Source: Dellaglioa algida DSM 15638 (GTDB taxonomy: Bacteria; Bacillota; Bacilli; Lactobacillales; Lactobacillaceae). Taken from it: a stretch of DNA of 64,000 nucleotides. Each line of letters begins with the position of its first letter. Position 1 is the stretch's first letter. The notes beneath the pieces are model-generated. The model was not told where the DNA came from, made no database searches, and saw only the letters and a program-made list of their open reading frames with translations. A program made the translations under genes and the position numbers. This document shows, one piece after another, positions 1 to 8,661 of this stretch. Location of the stretch: assembly GCF_001434695.1 (NCBI RefSeq), contig NZ_AZDI01000002.1, positions 62,001-126,000 on the forward strand. The letters run 5' to 3'.

Positions 1-2
1 AA

Positions 3-572
3 GCAGAAATTACAGCTGCCAGAAAATCAATTAAACGTGTTTGGGTGACGTCAAACGAAAAAAATGAAGCTGAAATGCCGGCTGCCGTACCAGAAGTAGT
101 TGAGGCAATTTTGAGTGCGGACCAGATTGTCCTTGGGCCCGGTAGTTTATTCACAAGTATTTTACCGAACTTAGTTATTGGGAATGTGGGAAAAGCTTTG
201 GCAGAAACAAAAGCTGAAGTTGTTTACATTTGTAATATCATGACGCAAAAGGGTGAAACAGAACACTTTACGGATGCGGATCACGTTCGAATTTTGAATG
301 CGCATTTGGGTCAATGTTTCGTAAATACAGTCCTTGTAAATACGGCGCAGGTACCAGAAGGTTACATGGACAAAGAAAAATATGATGAAAACTTAATTCA
401 AGTTGAACACGATTTTAACGGATTAAGGGAACAACATTGCCGTGTTATCTCATCGAATTTCCTAAAATTAAAAGATCAGGGTGTCTTTCATGACGGCAAC
501 AAGGTTGTTGAGGAATTAATGGACTTAGTTGGTCGACCAAATCATGAATTAAGACACAGAGAGCATAGTTAG
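3..572 (+). CDS. yvcK: YvcK-family gluconeogenesis factor, C-terminal part (5' end outside window)
   Basis: This is the C-terminal 189 residues of a YvcK/CofD-like protein. The frame is open to the window edge. The segment reading IKRVWV, then the glycine-rich [14 protein letters not shown], is the family's nucleotide-sugar binding region. YvcK binds UDP-sugars and is needed for growth on gluconeogenic carbon sources and for normal wall synthesis. It is followed after 20 bases by whiA, the classic yvcJ-yvcK-whiA order, so the gene before it is probably rapZ/yvcJ. The identification is firm; only the N-terminus is missing. Confidence 0.9.
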   Translation, partial: AEITAARKSIKRVWVTSNEKNEAEMPAAVPEVVEAILSADQIVLGPGSLFTSILPNLVIGNVGKALAETKAEVVYICNIMTQKGETEHFTDADHVRILNAHLGQCFVNTVLVNTAQVPEGYMDKEKYDENLIQVEHDFNGLREQHCRVISSNFLKLKDQGVFHDGNKVVEELMDLVGRPNHELRHREHS

Positions 573-592
573 CACGAAGATAAGGTGAATAA

Positions 593-1531
593 ATGTCATA
601 TGCAAGTGAAGTAAAAAAAGAATTAACAACCCTCAAAGTCCGGAGAAACAACGCCAAAGCAGAGTTAATGGCGTTGATTCGAATGAACGGATCTTTGAGT
701 ATTATTAATCATCAATTTGTTTTAAATGTTCAGACTGAAAATCCCGCAATTGCGCGACGAATCTATGAACTTTTGAATGAATTTTATGATATTACGAGCG
801 AACTATTAGTGCGTCGTAAAATGAAATTAAAAAAGAATAACATTTATATTGTGCGATTGAAAACAGGAAGCGACTTTGTCTTAAAAGATTTGGATATTAT
901 TGAAGATATGCAACTTAAGATGGGTGTGCCAACTGATTTATTGTCACATGATGATATGATGATGCGTTCATATTTACGGGGCGCATTCTTGGCGGGTGGC
1001 TCAGTTAATAATCCTGAAACCAGCCGTTATCATTTAGAAATTTATTCTGTTTATGAAGAACATAACCAAACGATTTGCGAGATGATTAATAAATTTGGCT
1101 TCAACGCGAGGATGACTGAACGTCGTAGTGGTTATATTGTTTATTTGAAAGAAGCAGAAAAAATTGCTGATTTCTTATCATTGATTGGCGCAACCACAGC
1201 TATGTTGAAGTTTGAAGATATTAGAATTGTCCGTGATATGCGTAACTCGGTAAATCGCATGGTTAACTGTGAAACGGCAAACATGAACAAGGTTGCCGAT
1301 GCCGCAAATAAACAAATTGCGAATATCGAATTCATCGCGCATTCTGTTGGGTTAGGTCAGCTACCCTCTAAATTAAAAGAAGTTGCTGAAACCCGATTGG
1401 TACATCAAGAAGTTAGCTTGAAAGAGCTTGGCGACTTGGTGCCAGGAGGTCCAATTTCAAAGTCGGGGATTAATCATCGATTACGAAAAATTAATGAATT
1501 TGCTGAAAAAGTTCGAATTGGTGAAAAATAA
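593..1531 (+). CDS. whiA: WhiA, DNA-binding regulator / division factor
   Basis: The 312-residue length is normal for WhiA. The N-terminal two thirds is the LAGLIDADG-like fold that has lost nuclease activity (the [14 protein letters not shown] segment near residue 130). The C-terminal part, about residues 220-310, is the helix-turn-helix WhiA domain ending in [16 protein letters not shown]. In firmicutes WhiA binds DNA and affects division and chromosome segregation. The start has an AAGGTG Shine-Dalgarno. It lies directly behind yvcK and is probably co-transcribed with it and the next small gene. Confidence 0.95.
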   Translation: MSYASEVKKELTTLKVRRNNAKAELMALIRMNGSLSIINHQFVLNVQTENPAIARRIYELLNEFYDITSELLVRRKMKLKKNNIYIVRLKTGSDFVLKDLDIIEDMQLKMGVPTDLLSHDDMMMRSYLRGAFLAGGSVNNPETSRYHLEIYSVYEEHNQTICEMINKFGFNARMTERRSGYIVYLKEAEKIADFLSLIGATTAMLKFEDIRIVRDMRNSVNRMVNCETANMNKVADAANKQIANIEFIAHSVGLGQLPSKLKEVAETRLVHQEVSLKELGDLVPGGPISKSGINHRLRKINEFAEKVRIGEK

Positions 1532-1556
1532 ATCAACGTCTTGAAAGGGTGGTTTC

Positions 1557-1808
1557 ATGATTGAATTTAAATATGATGTACAACTGTTGCTTGAAGGTAG
1601 TACGCTAGACGAGGATCGTTTGTATGATGAGATTGTCCGTCAATTTGAGGGTGATAGTCTGATGGTTGCCGGTGACACTGACCTAATGAAGTTACACTTC
1701 CATACAAATTATCCATGGAAAATACTAGAATATTGTGCCAGCCTTGGGGATATTTTTGATATTGTCGTTGAAGATATGGTCAGACAAGCTAAAGGATTAA
1801 AAGGTTAG
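1557..1808 (+). CDS. Stand-alone FakA middle-domain-like protein, 83 aa
   Basis: The small protein resembles only the middle domain of fatty-acid kinase FakA (a DAK2-type protein of about 550 residues). It opens with YDVQLLLEG, matching the YCTEFLL region. It then has GDSLMVAGD, the LHFHTNYP motif with H47 and H49, and ends with VVEDMVRQ, matching the IENMRxQ region. The kinase and C-terminal domains are absent. The Cys that completes the metal site in FakA appears to be D7 here, an alignment made from memory. The start has an AAAGGGTGG Shine-Dalgarno, and a terminator follows directly. It is probably the last gene of the whiA operon. Its function is unknown. Confidence 0.6.
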   Translation: MIEFKYDVQLLLEGSTLDEDRLYDEIVRQFEGDSLMVAGDTDLMKLHFHTNYPWKILEYCASLGDIFDIVVEDMVRQAKGLKG

Positions 1809-1816
1809 TGAACGAT

Positions 1817-1876
1817 AAAAAACCAGATAATCATAATAACTGAGATTTCAGTCATTATGATTATCTGGTTTTTTTG
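1817..1876. terminator. Bidirectional terminator between FakA-like gene and dsbA-like gene
   Basis: A long inverted repeat (AAAACCAGATAATCATAAT and its complement) is flanked by A and T runs. It can end transcription from both converging genes. Confidence 0.85.
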
Positions 1877-1881
1877 TGGCC

Positions 1882-2400
1882 TTAGTTATCTATATATGAT
1901 TTTAATGTTGTCATATCAATTGATTCATCAAAAATATGGTCATCAACAATCACGGTTGGAACGAATTGGATATGTGCAGCATTTGCTTCATTAATAATAG
2001 CGTCAATTGCTACTTTGTCCGAGACATCCGTTAAGTTAAACGTTTCTTCCATATAAGTAGCAACTTCTTCAAGTGTGAAGTCCTTCCAAGTTTCTTGCGT
2101 TTTGAATAATTCAGTAATTAAATCATATGACTTTTGTGAATTATCTAGTGGCAAGTAGTGATGCGCAATATTGCCTCGTTGTAAGGATTCTTTTTCTTTA
2201 TCAAAGAGTTTAATGACACGTTTGACTTTACCATCTGCAATATAACCATCTAGAGTTTCTTTAGATTTTTCAAACCATTCTTTAGAGTAAGGGCAACGAA
2301 CATTAATAAATTCCACAATCGTTTTTGGCGCATTTGGATCACCAATCACGAGACCAAGATCTCGTTTTACTTTTGATGCATCAATAATTGAAATATCCAT
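1882..2400 (-). CDS. DsbA-like thioredoxin-fold protein with CPYS motif
   Basis: The 172-residue protein has the opening GDPNAPKTIVEF and an active-site segment C36-P-Y-S39 typical of DsbA/FrnE-like thioredoxin folds, followed by a helical insertion and a cis-Pro-like FVPTVIV strand near the end. There is no signal peptide, so it should be cytoplasmic. The second active-site cysteine is serine, which fits a monothiol or glutaredoxin-like role, not dithiol oxidation. The ATG at 2400 was chosen because the GTAGGA Shine-Dalgarno touches the ATG at 2409 but sits 9 bases from this one. It converges on the whiA unit. Confidence 0.75.
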   Translation of the reverse strand: MDISIIDASKVKRDLGLVIGDPNAPKTIVEFINVRCPYSKEWFEKSKETLDGYIADGKVKRVIKLFDKEKESLQRGNIAHHYLPLDNSQKSYDLITELFKTQETWKDFTLEEVATYMEETFNLTDVSDKVAIDAIINEANAAHIQFVPTVIVDDHIFDESIDMTTLKSYIDN

Positions 2401-2523
2401 TTTTATCATTCCTACCTTCGTTTAATAGCGTCAGTATAGCATAGTAAGGGTCAATACGAGTAATTTTTCGCTCAAAAAAAGACACCAACAATTAACTTGT
2501 CAGTGCCTTTGAAGCGTCAAAAA

Positions 2524-3117
2524 TTATTTAAGACCCTTTTTGTTAGTCATAATTTCATCAATCAAACCATATTCTTTTGCTTGTTCAGCAGTCATATAGT
2601 TATCACGATCTGTATCTTTGTTAAGAATTTCAATATCTTGGCCAGTCGCGTCAGCCAAAATCTTGTTGATTAATGTTCTTGTCTTCAAGATATGTGCAGC
2701 AGCAATTTCAATTTCTGTTGCTTGACCTTGAGCGCCACCAAGTGGTTGATGAATCATAATCTCTGAGTTAGGTAAGGCAAAACGTTTGCCCTTTGTACCA
2801 GCAGTAGCTAAGACACTAGCCATTGAAGCAGCCATACCCATAACGATTGTTTGAACATCAGCATTAATGAAGTTCATTGTATCGTAGATAGCCAAACCGG
2901 CAGAAACAGAACCACCGGGTGAGTTAATGTAAATTGAAATATCTTTTTCTGAGTCTTGAGCATCTAAGAAAAGCAATTGAGCGATAATCGCATTTGCCAT
3001 ATCGTCATTAACTTCACCAGAAAGCATAATAATTCTGTCTTTTAATAGACGAGAATAAATGTCATAGGCGCGTTCGCCACCAGCAGATTGTTCAATAACT
3101 GTAGGAACTACATTCAT
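2524..3117 (-). CDS. clpP: ClpP, ATP-dependent Clp protease proteolytic subunit
   Basis: The 197-residue serine peptidase has the catalytic triad S98 (GMAAS), H123 (IHQPLGG) and D172 (DRD) at the expected positions. It forms the tetradecameric chamber that works with ClpC, ClpX or ClpE ATPases in protein quality control. The Shine-Dalgarno is GGAGG. A CtsR operator overlaps the promoter just upstream, so heat-shock derepression is expected. It is a monocistronic unit read leftward. Confidence 0.97.
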   Translation of the reverse strand: MNVVPTVIEQSAGGERAYDIYSRLLKDRIIMLSGEVNDDMANAIIAQLLFLDAQDSEKDISIYINSPGGSVSAGLAIYDTMNFINADVQTIVMGMAASMASVLATAGTKGKRFALPNSEIMIHQPLGGAQGQATEIEIAAAHILKTRTLINKILADATGQDIEILNKDTDRDNYMTAEQAKEYGLIDEIMTNKKGLK

Positions 3118-3149
3118 AATTAAAAACCTCCAAATTTGTTGTTTAATCT

Positions 3150-3179
3150 AACATAAAGTAATTTTACCTTCTTGGTCAA
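3150..3179 (-). promoter_or_regulatory. clpP promoter
   Basis: On the minus strand a TTGACC -35 box and a TATGTT -10 box are separated by 18 bases. The -35 box is embedded in the CtsR operator. Confidence 0.65.
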
Positions 3180-3190
3180 AAAAGGTCAAA
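3174..3190. promoter_or_regulatory. CtsR operator
   Basis: The sequence GGTCAAA-AAA-GGTCAAA is a perfect heptad direct repeat with 3-base spacing, the established CtsR box. It overlaps the clpP -35 region. The ctsR gene itself is not in the window. Confidence 0.92.
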
Positions 3191-3192
3191 TG

Positions 3193-3234
3193 AAAGAACC
3201 TAAAGGATGAATTTAGTTATCCTTTAGGTTCTTT
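3193..3234 (-). terminator. Terminator overlapping the 3' end of the small secreted-protein gene
   Basis: The inverted repeat AAAGAACCTAAAGGAT / ATCCTTTAGGTTCTTT contains the last codons and the stop codon of the gene ending at 3217. It insulates that gene from the clpP promoter. Confidence 0.7.
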
Positions 3235-3642
3235 GAAAATAATGGGTTCTTCAGATTTCATTTTGGTTCCATAGAGGAAATTTCCCGATAAATGACGGAC
3301 TAGATAGCCGGAATAAGATACGGGAATAATATCAGGTGGTTTAATTGGCGTGACTATGTGACGCTCTGAAATAAACGCAATTGGCGGACTCTCTGTCACC
3401 TTTTTCTTGGTTTTTTTTTGATGGGTAATCATTTTTTCTGGAGTATCGTCTTTGGGCGATATTGGTTGTGCATCTTCTCGAGGATTCATTGGATTAACAG
3501 GTGAAACACGAGAATTTTGGTTGTCGTTTTGCGTTGCGGCGCCAACTTGTTTGGGAACGTACATTGATAGAAAAAATAAATTTGTTAAAACTGAAGCTAA
3601 TGAAATTCGTGCTAGGCGAGATGGCTTATAAATTTTTGACAT
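3217..3642 (-). CDS. Small secreted protein of unknown function, 141 aa
   Basis: I do not recognise a family. The N-terminus has basic residues, then a hydrophobic stretch (about residues 12-33) ending near VGAA, consistent with a secretion signal. A Pro/Asn/Asp-rich segment follows (VSPVNPMNPRED), similar in flavour to the linkers of the nearby WxL proteins, then a Lys-rich stretch. There is no WxL motif or LPXTG anchor. The start overlaps the end of the Mga-like regulator gene by 17 bases and has a TAGGGGG Shine-Dalgarno, so the two are translationally coupled. It may be an accessory or sensor partner of the regulator; that is inference. Confidence 0.6.
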   Translation of the reverse strand: MSKIYKPSRLARISLASVLTNLFFLSMYVPKQVGAATQNDNQNSRVSPVNPMNPREDAQPISPKDDTPEKMITHQKKTKKKVTESPPIAFISERHIVTPIKPPDIIPVSYSGYLVRHLSGNFLYGTKMKSEEPIIFKEPKG

Positions 3643-5113
3643 TATTTGTGCCCCCTACACCATTAGTTCGAATATCAACAATCATATTTGCAAAAATCTC
3701 CCAATCAGAAGCCAGTGGTGGGCTATTCCAAATAAGATAGCGACTAGAAACACCAGCCATAAGAAAGTCAGATAAATAAATATCCGTTTTAGCAGTTAAT
3801 GAATAACTAACCTCTATGTTAAAAAAGGGCAGAGAATCTAAATTTTTATGAATTAAATCATTGTAGTTGTTTCCTTTTGAAAAATCTATTGTGACATGAA
3901 CGGGTTTCAGAACGGTAGAAAGATCAATATAACGAATAAAGAGAAAAAGATATTCTGATTTTAAATGGGAGATGTTTTTGATTTTAATTCCGAATATATC
4001 AGGATTTGAAGTTTTTAAATTGGAAATTAATTGGTCAACAAATAAATAGAAAAAACCATAATTCTCTTTTAAAATAGTATTATCCAAAGCAACTTGCCAG
4101 CTAAATTCAATTGGTGTACTGTAATAACTGGCAAAGTGGATTCGAGATAATTCGTCAAATAGTGAAATATAATTTTTTTCATTTAACGTAATATCAAAAT
4201 ATTTTTGTAAATCTTTAATAACAAAGGTATTCAAAGATTCGATCTGAGAAAAGAAAGGCGAAGTATTAAAAGTAACATCAATCATGCCTTCTATATAAAG
4301 AAAATTTAAAATGAATCGTGTTTCAATTGTTAACTGATCCTCCGTTAATTCTTTAATTCCTGGATTTTCTTGTAAACAAGCGAAAATCATTGGGAAAGTA
4401 TTTTTAGAATTAGCAGTGGTAACATAAGGAACATCTTCGATATTAGTATTTGTTCGTTCTGATGTTAAACTTTGTATTAAAACTGCCGAAAAATACTTTA
4501 ATTTTAGAAGTTGCATTTGTGTTAATTCTAAGTTTAAAGAGTCGATTAATTGATTCACGAATAAGTTAGAGTAGCGATTAACTTCCTCGTTAAATGGGAA
4601 AGAATAGTTTTTATAGATATCTAAATAGAGCTTATAAAAAAACATACGAATATTCTCTTCGGAGCCTGCCAACTGAAAATCTTGGGTTAAGTGAAATCCA
4701 ACTTTCTGTAACATGTCATCCAAAGCACGTTTTGTACGGTAACCGGTGGCCTCGCTCAAGAATAAAGAATCCGTAAAAAATTCTAAGTTAAAGTCAGTCT
4801 GCATAAACATCGCGTTTAACATTTGAAATTGTGTCGAATTTTCCGCATACAAAAGTAGCAAATGGTCAATTGAATCTAAGCCATTTTTTTGTAGCGTTAT
4901 CTTCTTATCATTAATATTTATTAGATAGTAACTATCAAGACCTTCATTAACAAGATCTTCTGCCAATGAATTAATGGTTGTTACCGTAATAAATTTTGAC
5001 CATTCAAATTTATTTTGGATTTCTATTTGAGTAGCGGATTGATCATATGTATTCTCAAGGTATGAAAATAATTCCAACTTGCGAATATCATCTTTATTGA
5101 ATATAAAGTCCAT
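3626..5113 (-). CDS. Mga-like transcriptional regulator
   Basis: The 495-residue protein has the layout of Mga/AtxA-type virulence regulators. An N-terminal winged-helix region (DIRKLELFSYLENTY, then SATQIEIQNKF) is followed by an Mga helix-turn-helix segment (TGYRTKRALDDMLQKVGFHL, about residues 120-140). A long helical PRD-like region and an EIIB-like C-terminus (IDFSKGNNYN) follow. The ATG at 5113 was chosen because GAGGAGG lies 11 bases upstream; in-frame ATGs further upstream lack one. It is divergent from a WxL/DUF916 pair and probably regulates it. Family assignment is by overall pattern. Confidence 0.65.
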   Translation of the reverse strand: MDFIFNKDDIRKLELFSYLENTYDQSATQIEIQNKFEWSKFITVTTINSLAEDLVNEGLDSYYLININDKKITLQKNGLDSIDHLLLLYAENSTQFQMLNAMFMQTDFNLEFFTDSLFLSEATGYRTKRALDDMLQKVGFHLTQDFQLAGSEENIRMFFYKLYLDIYKNYSFPFNEEVNRYSNLFVNQLIDSLNLELTQMQLLKLKYFSAVLIQSLTSERTNTNIEDVPYVTTANSKNTFPMIFACLQENPGIKELTEDQLTIETRFILNFLYIEGMIDVTFNTSPFFSQIESLNTFVIKDLQKYFDITLNEKNYISLFDELSRIHFASYYSTPIEFSWQVALDNTILKENYGFFYLFVDQLISNLKTSNPDIFGIKIKNISHLKSEYLFLFIRYIDLSTVLKPVHVTIDFSKGNNYNDLIHKNLDSLPFFNIEVSYSLTAKTDIYLSDFLMAGVSSRYLIWNSPPLASDWEIFANMIVDIRTNGVGGTNNVKNL

Positions 5114-5200
5114 TTGTTCTGATTCCTCCTCATTAAAGAGTTTCATGCTCTTCATTATAAGCGAAATAAGTATGATTTGCATTTAATTTTGATGTCAAAA

Positions 5201-5229
5201 ATTATCATTTTATATAAAAAAATGACAAT
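5201..5229. promoter_or_regulatory. Inverted repeat in the divergent promoter region
   Basis: ATTATCATTTT and AAAATGACAAT form an imperfect inverted repeat (one mismatch) touching the -35 box of the WxL promoter and lying between the divergent genes. It is a possible binding site for the Mga-like regulator. Confidence 0.4.
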
Positions 5230-5257
5230 TGACAAATGTGGGTATATAAAATAGTAT
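5229..5257 (+). promoter_or_regulatory. Promoter of the WxL/DUF916 pair
   Basis: A consensus TTGACA -35 box is 17 bases from a TAGTAT -10 box. No cre-like site is present, unlike at the two promoters of the larger cluster downstream. Confidence 0.8.
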
Positions 5258-5334
5258 GACAATACAATGTATATTTCGGGTTACAAAAAAATTAGGGCTA
5301 TATCGGTTGAATTTACGGTAAGGAGATATCAAAA

Positions 5335-5970
5335 ATGAAGAGAGTAATATTAGGTACTTTGGCAGTATTATCGGGATTTTGTATCATGACCTCTAAAATG
5401 CTGGTTCAAGCGGCGAGTGAAGACCATAATATGGTGCAATCTGATTTGTCGATGGTTTTTCAGTCGGGAGTAACGACGATTGATTTTGCTTCATCTCTTA
5501 ACTTCAATATGGCTAAAATTGATACGACCGCTAAAAAAAGTTATGCTAAAGCACAAAGAATGGCTACGGGTATCAGTACACCCAATTATGTTCAGGTATC
5601 AAATTTTAGTGGAACTGAAAATGGCTGGATGCTTGAGGCAAAACAAAGTCGTCAGTTTGAATCTCAAAACAGCCATAAGATTCTAACAGGAGCTTATGTC
5701 AGTTTCAGCCAGGGAGATCTAGCATCAATCTCTACGGATAAGAAACCAGGATTTTATAAAAAAGATTTTGATTTGTCCGTAGGCGCTAATAAGGTTGTAG
5801 TTGCGGCCAACGGCGATGAAGGATTCGGGACATGGGTTTATCGATTTGGTAATGAAGATACGAAGGGGAGTAGTATTGCCCTGAATATACCACGAGAAAC
5901 GTCTAAGATGGCAGATGTCTATCATAGTGAGATTATGTGGTCTTTAAATAGTGTACCGGCAAATGAGTAA
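5335..5970 (+). CDS. WxL-domain cell-surface protein (CscB type, divergent)
   Basis: The 211-residue protein has a signal peptide ending near VQAA. The WxL signatures are W-M-L (NGWMLEAKQ, near residue 104) and W-S-L (EIMWSLNS, near the C-terminus). The WxL domain binds peptidoglycan non-covalently. The second motif departs from the usual TWTL, and the Pro-Asp linker found in the other small WxL proteins here is missing. The Shine-Dalgarno is AAGGAG. The gene overlaps the following DUF916 gene, forming a two-gene surface module. Confidence 0.85.
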   Translation: MKRVILGTLAVLSGFCIMTSKMLVQAASEDHNMVQSDLSMVFQSGVTTIDFASSLNFNMAKIDTTAKKSYAKAQRMATGISTPNYVQVSNFSGTENGWMLEAKQSRQFESQNSHKILTGAYVSFSQGDLASISTDKKPGFYKKDFDLSVGANKVVVAANGDEGFGTWVYRFGNEDTKGSSIALNIPRETSKMADVYHSEIMWSLNSVPANE

Positions 5971-7027
5971 GAAAAAGATGAATATAACAAAGAATATGAA
6001 AAAAATAGGATTCTGTTTTATCTTAGGAACCTTGTTTTCGATGATGGTGAATAAAATTGACGTTAAAGCAAGTCAAGTCAACTTTTCGGTTCAACCCGTG
6101 GTTACCAAATACCAACTAAATAAAGAATTAACGTATTTTGATCTAAAAGCGGATCCCGGAACAAAAACGCAATTAAAAATCAAGGTGACAAATCTGACTG
6201 ATAAACCGGTAACCGTTGAAGTAATCGTTAGGGATGCGACAACAAATTATAATGGTGTCGTTGAGTACGCCGACTCGCAAAATAAAGTTTTAAAAGAGCA
6301 ACCATTTTCAATTGTAAAAGTGGTTAAAGCTAAACAAAATAAGGTAACAATACCGGCAAAAGGTGAAAAAATTGTTGATTTATCAGTGCAATTACCTGAA
6401 ACAAATTTTGATGGAGTTGTTGCGGGTGGGATTTCTGTAATTGAGGACGACGAGTCGACCTCGCAAGGTAATTCTGATCAAGCGGTTATTAATAATCGAT
6501 ATTTATATACGATAGCCGTTGTATTTCATGGTCGGCAGCAGATTGACGAGGCACAATTAAAATTAAAAACAGTTAAACCAATACAGATTAATGCGCGCAA
6601 CGTAATTTCCGCATATTTTGAAAATCAAAGTGCAATGTTTTTAAATAAAACACATGTAAAAGCACAGGTGAGACGAGTAGGTGACAAAAAGGTTCTTTAT
6701 CAAGCCGAGACAAACGAAATGCAACTTGCGCCAAGTAGTTCCTTCAGTTATCCAATCCCATTGGATCCAGGACAAAAATTAGAAGGTGGGACATATGAAT
6801 ATATTGCAGATGTTACCTCCAAAACACAGGTATGGCATTTTAAGCAAAATTTTACGATTACTGGGTCAGATGCTAAAAAGTTAAATAAAAAAGATGTTAC
6901 AGTGGATCAAACTAACTACTGGATATATTGGCTGCTGTTGATACTAATCATTATCGTGATTAACACTCTAATCTTATTATGGCTTAATCGAAGACTAAAG
7001 AAAAAATATCAAAAAGAGAAAAAATAG
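5963..7027 (+). CDS. DUF916/DUF3324 membrane-anchored WxL-partner protein (CscA type)
   Basis: The protein is about 354 residues with a signal segment (residues ~12-35), an N-terminal DUF916 domain (VNFSVQPVVTKYQL, then YFDLKADPGTKTQLKIKV), a DUF3324 domain, and a C-terminal membrane helix (YWIYWLLLILIIIVINTLI) before a Lys/Arg-rich tail. In related proteins these domains bind peptidoglycan and WxL partners. The ATG at 5963 overlaps the preceding stop codon and has no clear Shine-Dalgarno, which suggests translational coupling. The ATG at 5978 is an alternative start. Confidence 0.85.
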   Translation: MSKKKMNITKNMKKIGFCFILGTLFSMMVNKIDVKASQVNFSVQPVVTKYQLNKELTYFDLKADPGTKTQLKIKVTNLTDKPVTVEVIVRDATTNYNGVVEYADSQNKVLKEQPFSIVKVVKAKQNKVTIPAKGEKIVDLSVQLPETNFDGVVAGGISVIEDDESTSQGNSDQAVINNRYLYTIAVVFHGRQQIDEAQLKLKTVKPIQINARNVISAYFENQSAMFLNKTHVKAQVRRVGDKKVLYQAETNEMQLAPSSSFSYPIPLDPGQKLEGGTYEYIADVTSKTQVWHFKQNFTITGSDAKKLNKKDVTVDQTNYWIYWLLLILIIIVINTLILLWLNRRLKKKYQKEKK

Positions 7028-7041
7028 AACGTTAAACTTTA

Positions 7042-7092
7042 AAAAGCTGATAGATGTGAAGATGACAATCATATATCTATCAGCTTTTTTTT
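7042..7092 (+). terminator. Terminator after the DUF916 gene
   Basis: An AAAGCTGATAGAT stem pairs with ATCTATCAGCTTT and is followed by a run of T. Confidence 0.85.
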
Positions 7093-7189
7093 GTAAAAAA
7101 ATATATCATTATATTTAGCCGATAATGCCTTTATAGCGCCATTAATTGATTTTTATAGATAATAAAAATATAAAATAGTGGGTTTTATA

Positions 7190-7218
7190 TTGAAAAGAAA
7201 GCGTTACCATGATAATAT
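7190..7218 (+). promoter_or_regulatory. Promoter of the Ig-like surface-protein gene
   Basis: TTGAAA and TAATAT are separated by 17 bases. A cre-like site fills the spacer. The 130-base leader downstream holds no gene that I can support. Confidence 0.65.
7195..7210. promoter_or_regulatory. cre-like site (CcpA) in the promoter spacer
   Basis: AAGAAAGCGTTACCAT matches the consensus WTGNAANCGNWNNCAW except at one position. Its place between -35 and -10 predicts catabolite repression. Confidence 0.6.
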
Positions 7219-7350
7219 ATGTTTATGGAAATTATAATATAAAATCAATGACTGAGTAGGAGAATCTAATGTCAACATCAATAAGTCGTTTTATTATGAA
7301 GAGCCTGTATCAGAATTGTCTATAAACTAATAATAGAGGAGATGAAAAAA

Positions 7351-8565
7351 ATGAACAAATCAAAAATAAGTGTGGCAAAAAAGAACGTAATTAAAACTGT
7401 AGCGGTGATTGGATTATTGAATTCTGTAATGATTTTAGGTGTATCGGCTCATTCTGTAGATGCTAGTAATCATGAAAAACAGGTAGCAACATCTGAGGTG
7501 GGCACACAAGAATTAGGAGTGGTCACTCGAGGATCAATGAATGTTTCCGGAACGGGTGCTAGTGGGCTTCATCTACAAGGTAATAACACCGTAACAACAG
7601 GAACGTTGGATTTTGATTATGAAGGTAAATCAATTGTATCAATTGGACTTAACGAATCAACGGATTATGTTATGTCTGTTCCGGCAGAGTTAGTGCCTCT
7701 TTTCAACAATTCGACATTTACTAACTATATAACGGGTAATTTCCAGTTTAATAATGGGAGCAAATACGCTTATAACAAAAATGATATTCGAGTTGAAGAT
7801 GGTGGAAAAACATTAAGAATAAAAAATCCAACGCAGTCATGGTTCGCATATGCTGATTTTAAAGTTCATTTATCTCTCGATCTTGGGCAAATGGTAACTG
7901 ATACAGGCATCAGAGTGGCAGATGCAGAAAATAACTCGAGTTACATATTTACGGGTGGACTAGTCAAAAATGGATCTTCGGTTGATTGGGATGTGGTTGG
8001 TTCGTACAACGCTTCATACACGCTACCGACGCATCGATTAGACCCAGGATGGACATTATTACAAGAAGTACCAACAGTTGAAGCAATTTTTGATACTGAT
8101 ACAACTGTAACGGGACGCGGCGTACCCGGCGCCAAGATTCAAATTAAAGTAGGCGATAAAGTTATTGGAACGGGGGTTGTCGACGAAAATGGTATCTACG
8201 TTGTTACAATTCCAAAACAATATGCAGGTGTAACTGTTAAAGTTAATCAAAATACGGGTGTAGGTTGGAGTAAAGATAGAGAAGTTATCGTTAAACACAA
8301 GGATGCTACAATTGCTAAACCGCAAGTTAATATTGTAACTGAGGATTCAAAGGCTGTAACAGGAAAAGGAGAAACGCCTGGTAACATTATCATTATAGCG
8401 GATGCAGATGGTAAGGAGATTGCTCGAGGGGTTGTTCAAGCAAATCGGAGTTTTGAAATACCAATTCCGAAGCAAACCGCATATTCGCTTTTATATGTAA
8501 CTGAAACAAATGGGACAGAAACTAGTCTTCCAACGATTGTTCCGGTACATGCCACGTTAAGATAA
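7351..8565 (+). CDS. Secreted surface protein with two C-terminal Ig-like repeats
   Basis: The protein has about 404 residues. A signal segment (residues ~14-38) is followed by a beta-rich N-terminal region of about 190 residues resembling the adhesive domains of Listeria-type surface proteins. Two bacterial Ig-like repeats follow, starting at PTVEAIFDTDTTVTGRG and KPQVNIVTEDSKAVTGKG, both with the V-TGxGxPG pattern. There is no WxL motif, LPXTG signal or membrane helix, so how it stays on the cell is unclear. The ATG at 7351 was preferred because GAGGAG abuts the ATG at 7342 but is 9 bases from this one. It is monocistronic, between two terminators. Confidence 0.75.
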   Translation: MNKSKISVAKKNVIKTVAVIGLLNSVMILGVSAHSVDASNHEKQVATSEVGTQELGVVTRGSMNVSGTGASGLHLQGNNTVTTGTLDFDYEGKSIVSIGLNESTDYVMSVPAELVPLFNNSTFTNYITGNFQFNNGSKYAYNKNDIRVEDGGKTLRIKNPTQSWFAYADFKVHLSLDLGQMVTDTGIRVADAENNSSYIFTGGLVKNGSSVDWDVVGSYNASYTLPTHRLDPGWTLLQEVPTVEAIFDTDTTVTGRGVPGAKIQIKVGDKVIGTGVVDENGIYVVTIPKQYAGVTVKVNQNTGVGWSKDREVIVKHKDATIAKPQVNIVTEDSKAVTGKGETPGNIIIIADADGKEIARGVVQANRSFEIPIPKQTAYSLLYVTETNGTETSLPTIVPVHATLR

Positions 8566-8573
8566 AATATTAA

Positions 8574-8613
8574 AAAGAATTTTACGTTATCGCTGACGTA
8601 AAATTCTTTTTTT
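8574..8613 (+). terminator. Terminator after the Ig-like protein gene
   Basis: AAGAATTTTACGT pairs with ACGTAAAATTCTT, followed by a T run. Confidence 0.88.
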
Positions 8614-8661
8614 GCGTATATCGTGCCTTTAATTCTATAGATGGCATAAGGGGCTTTTGGC

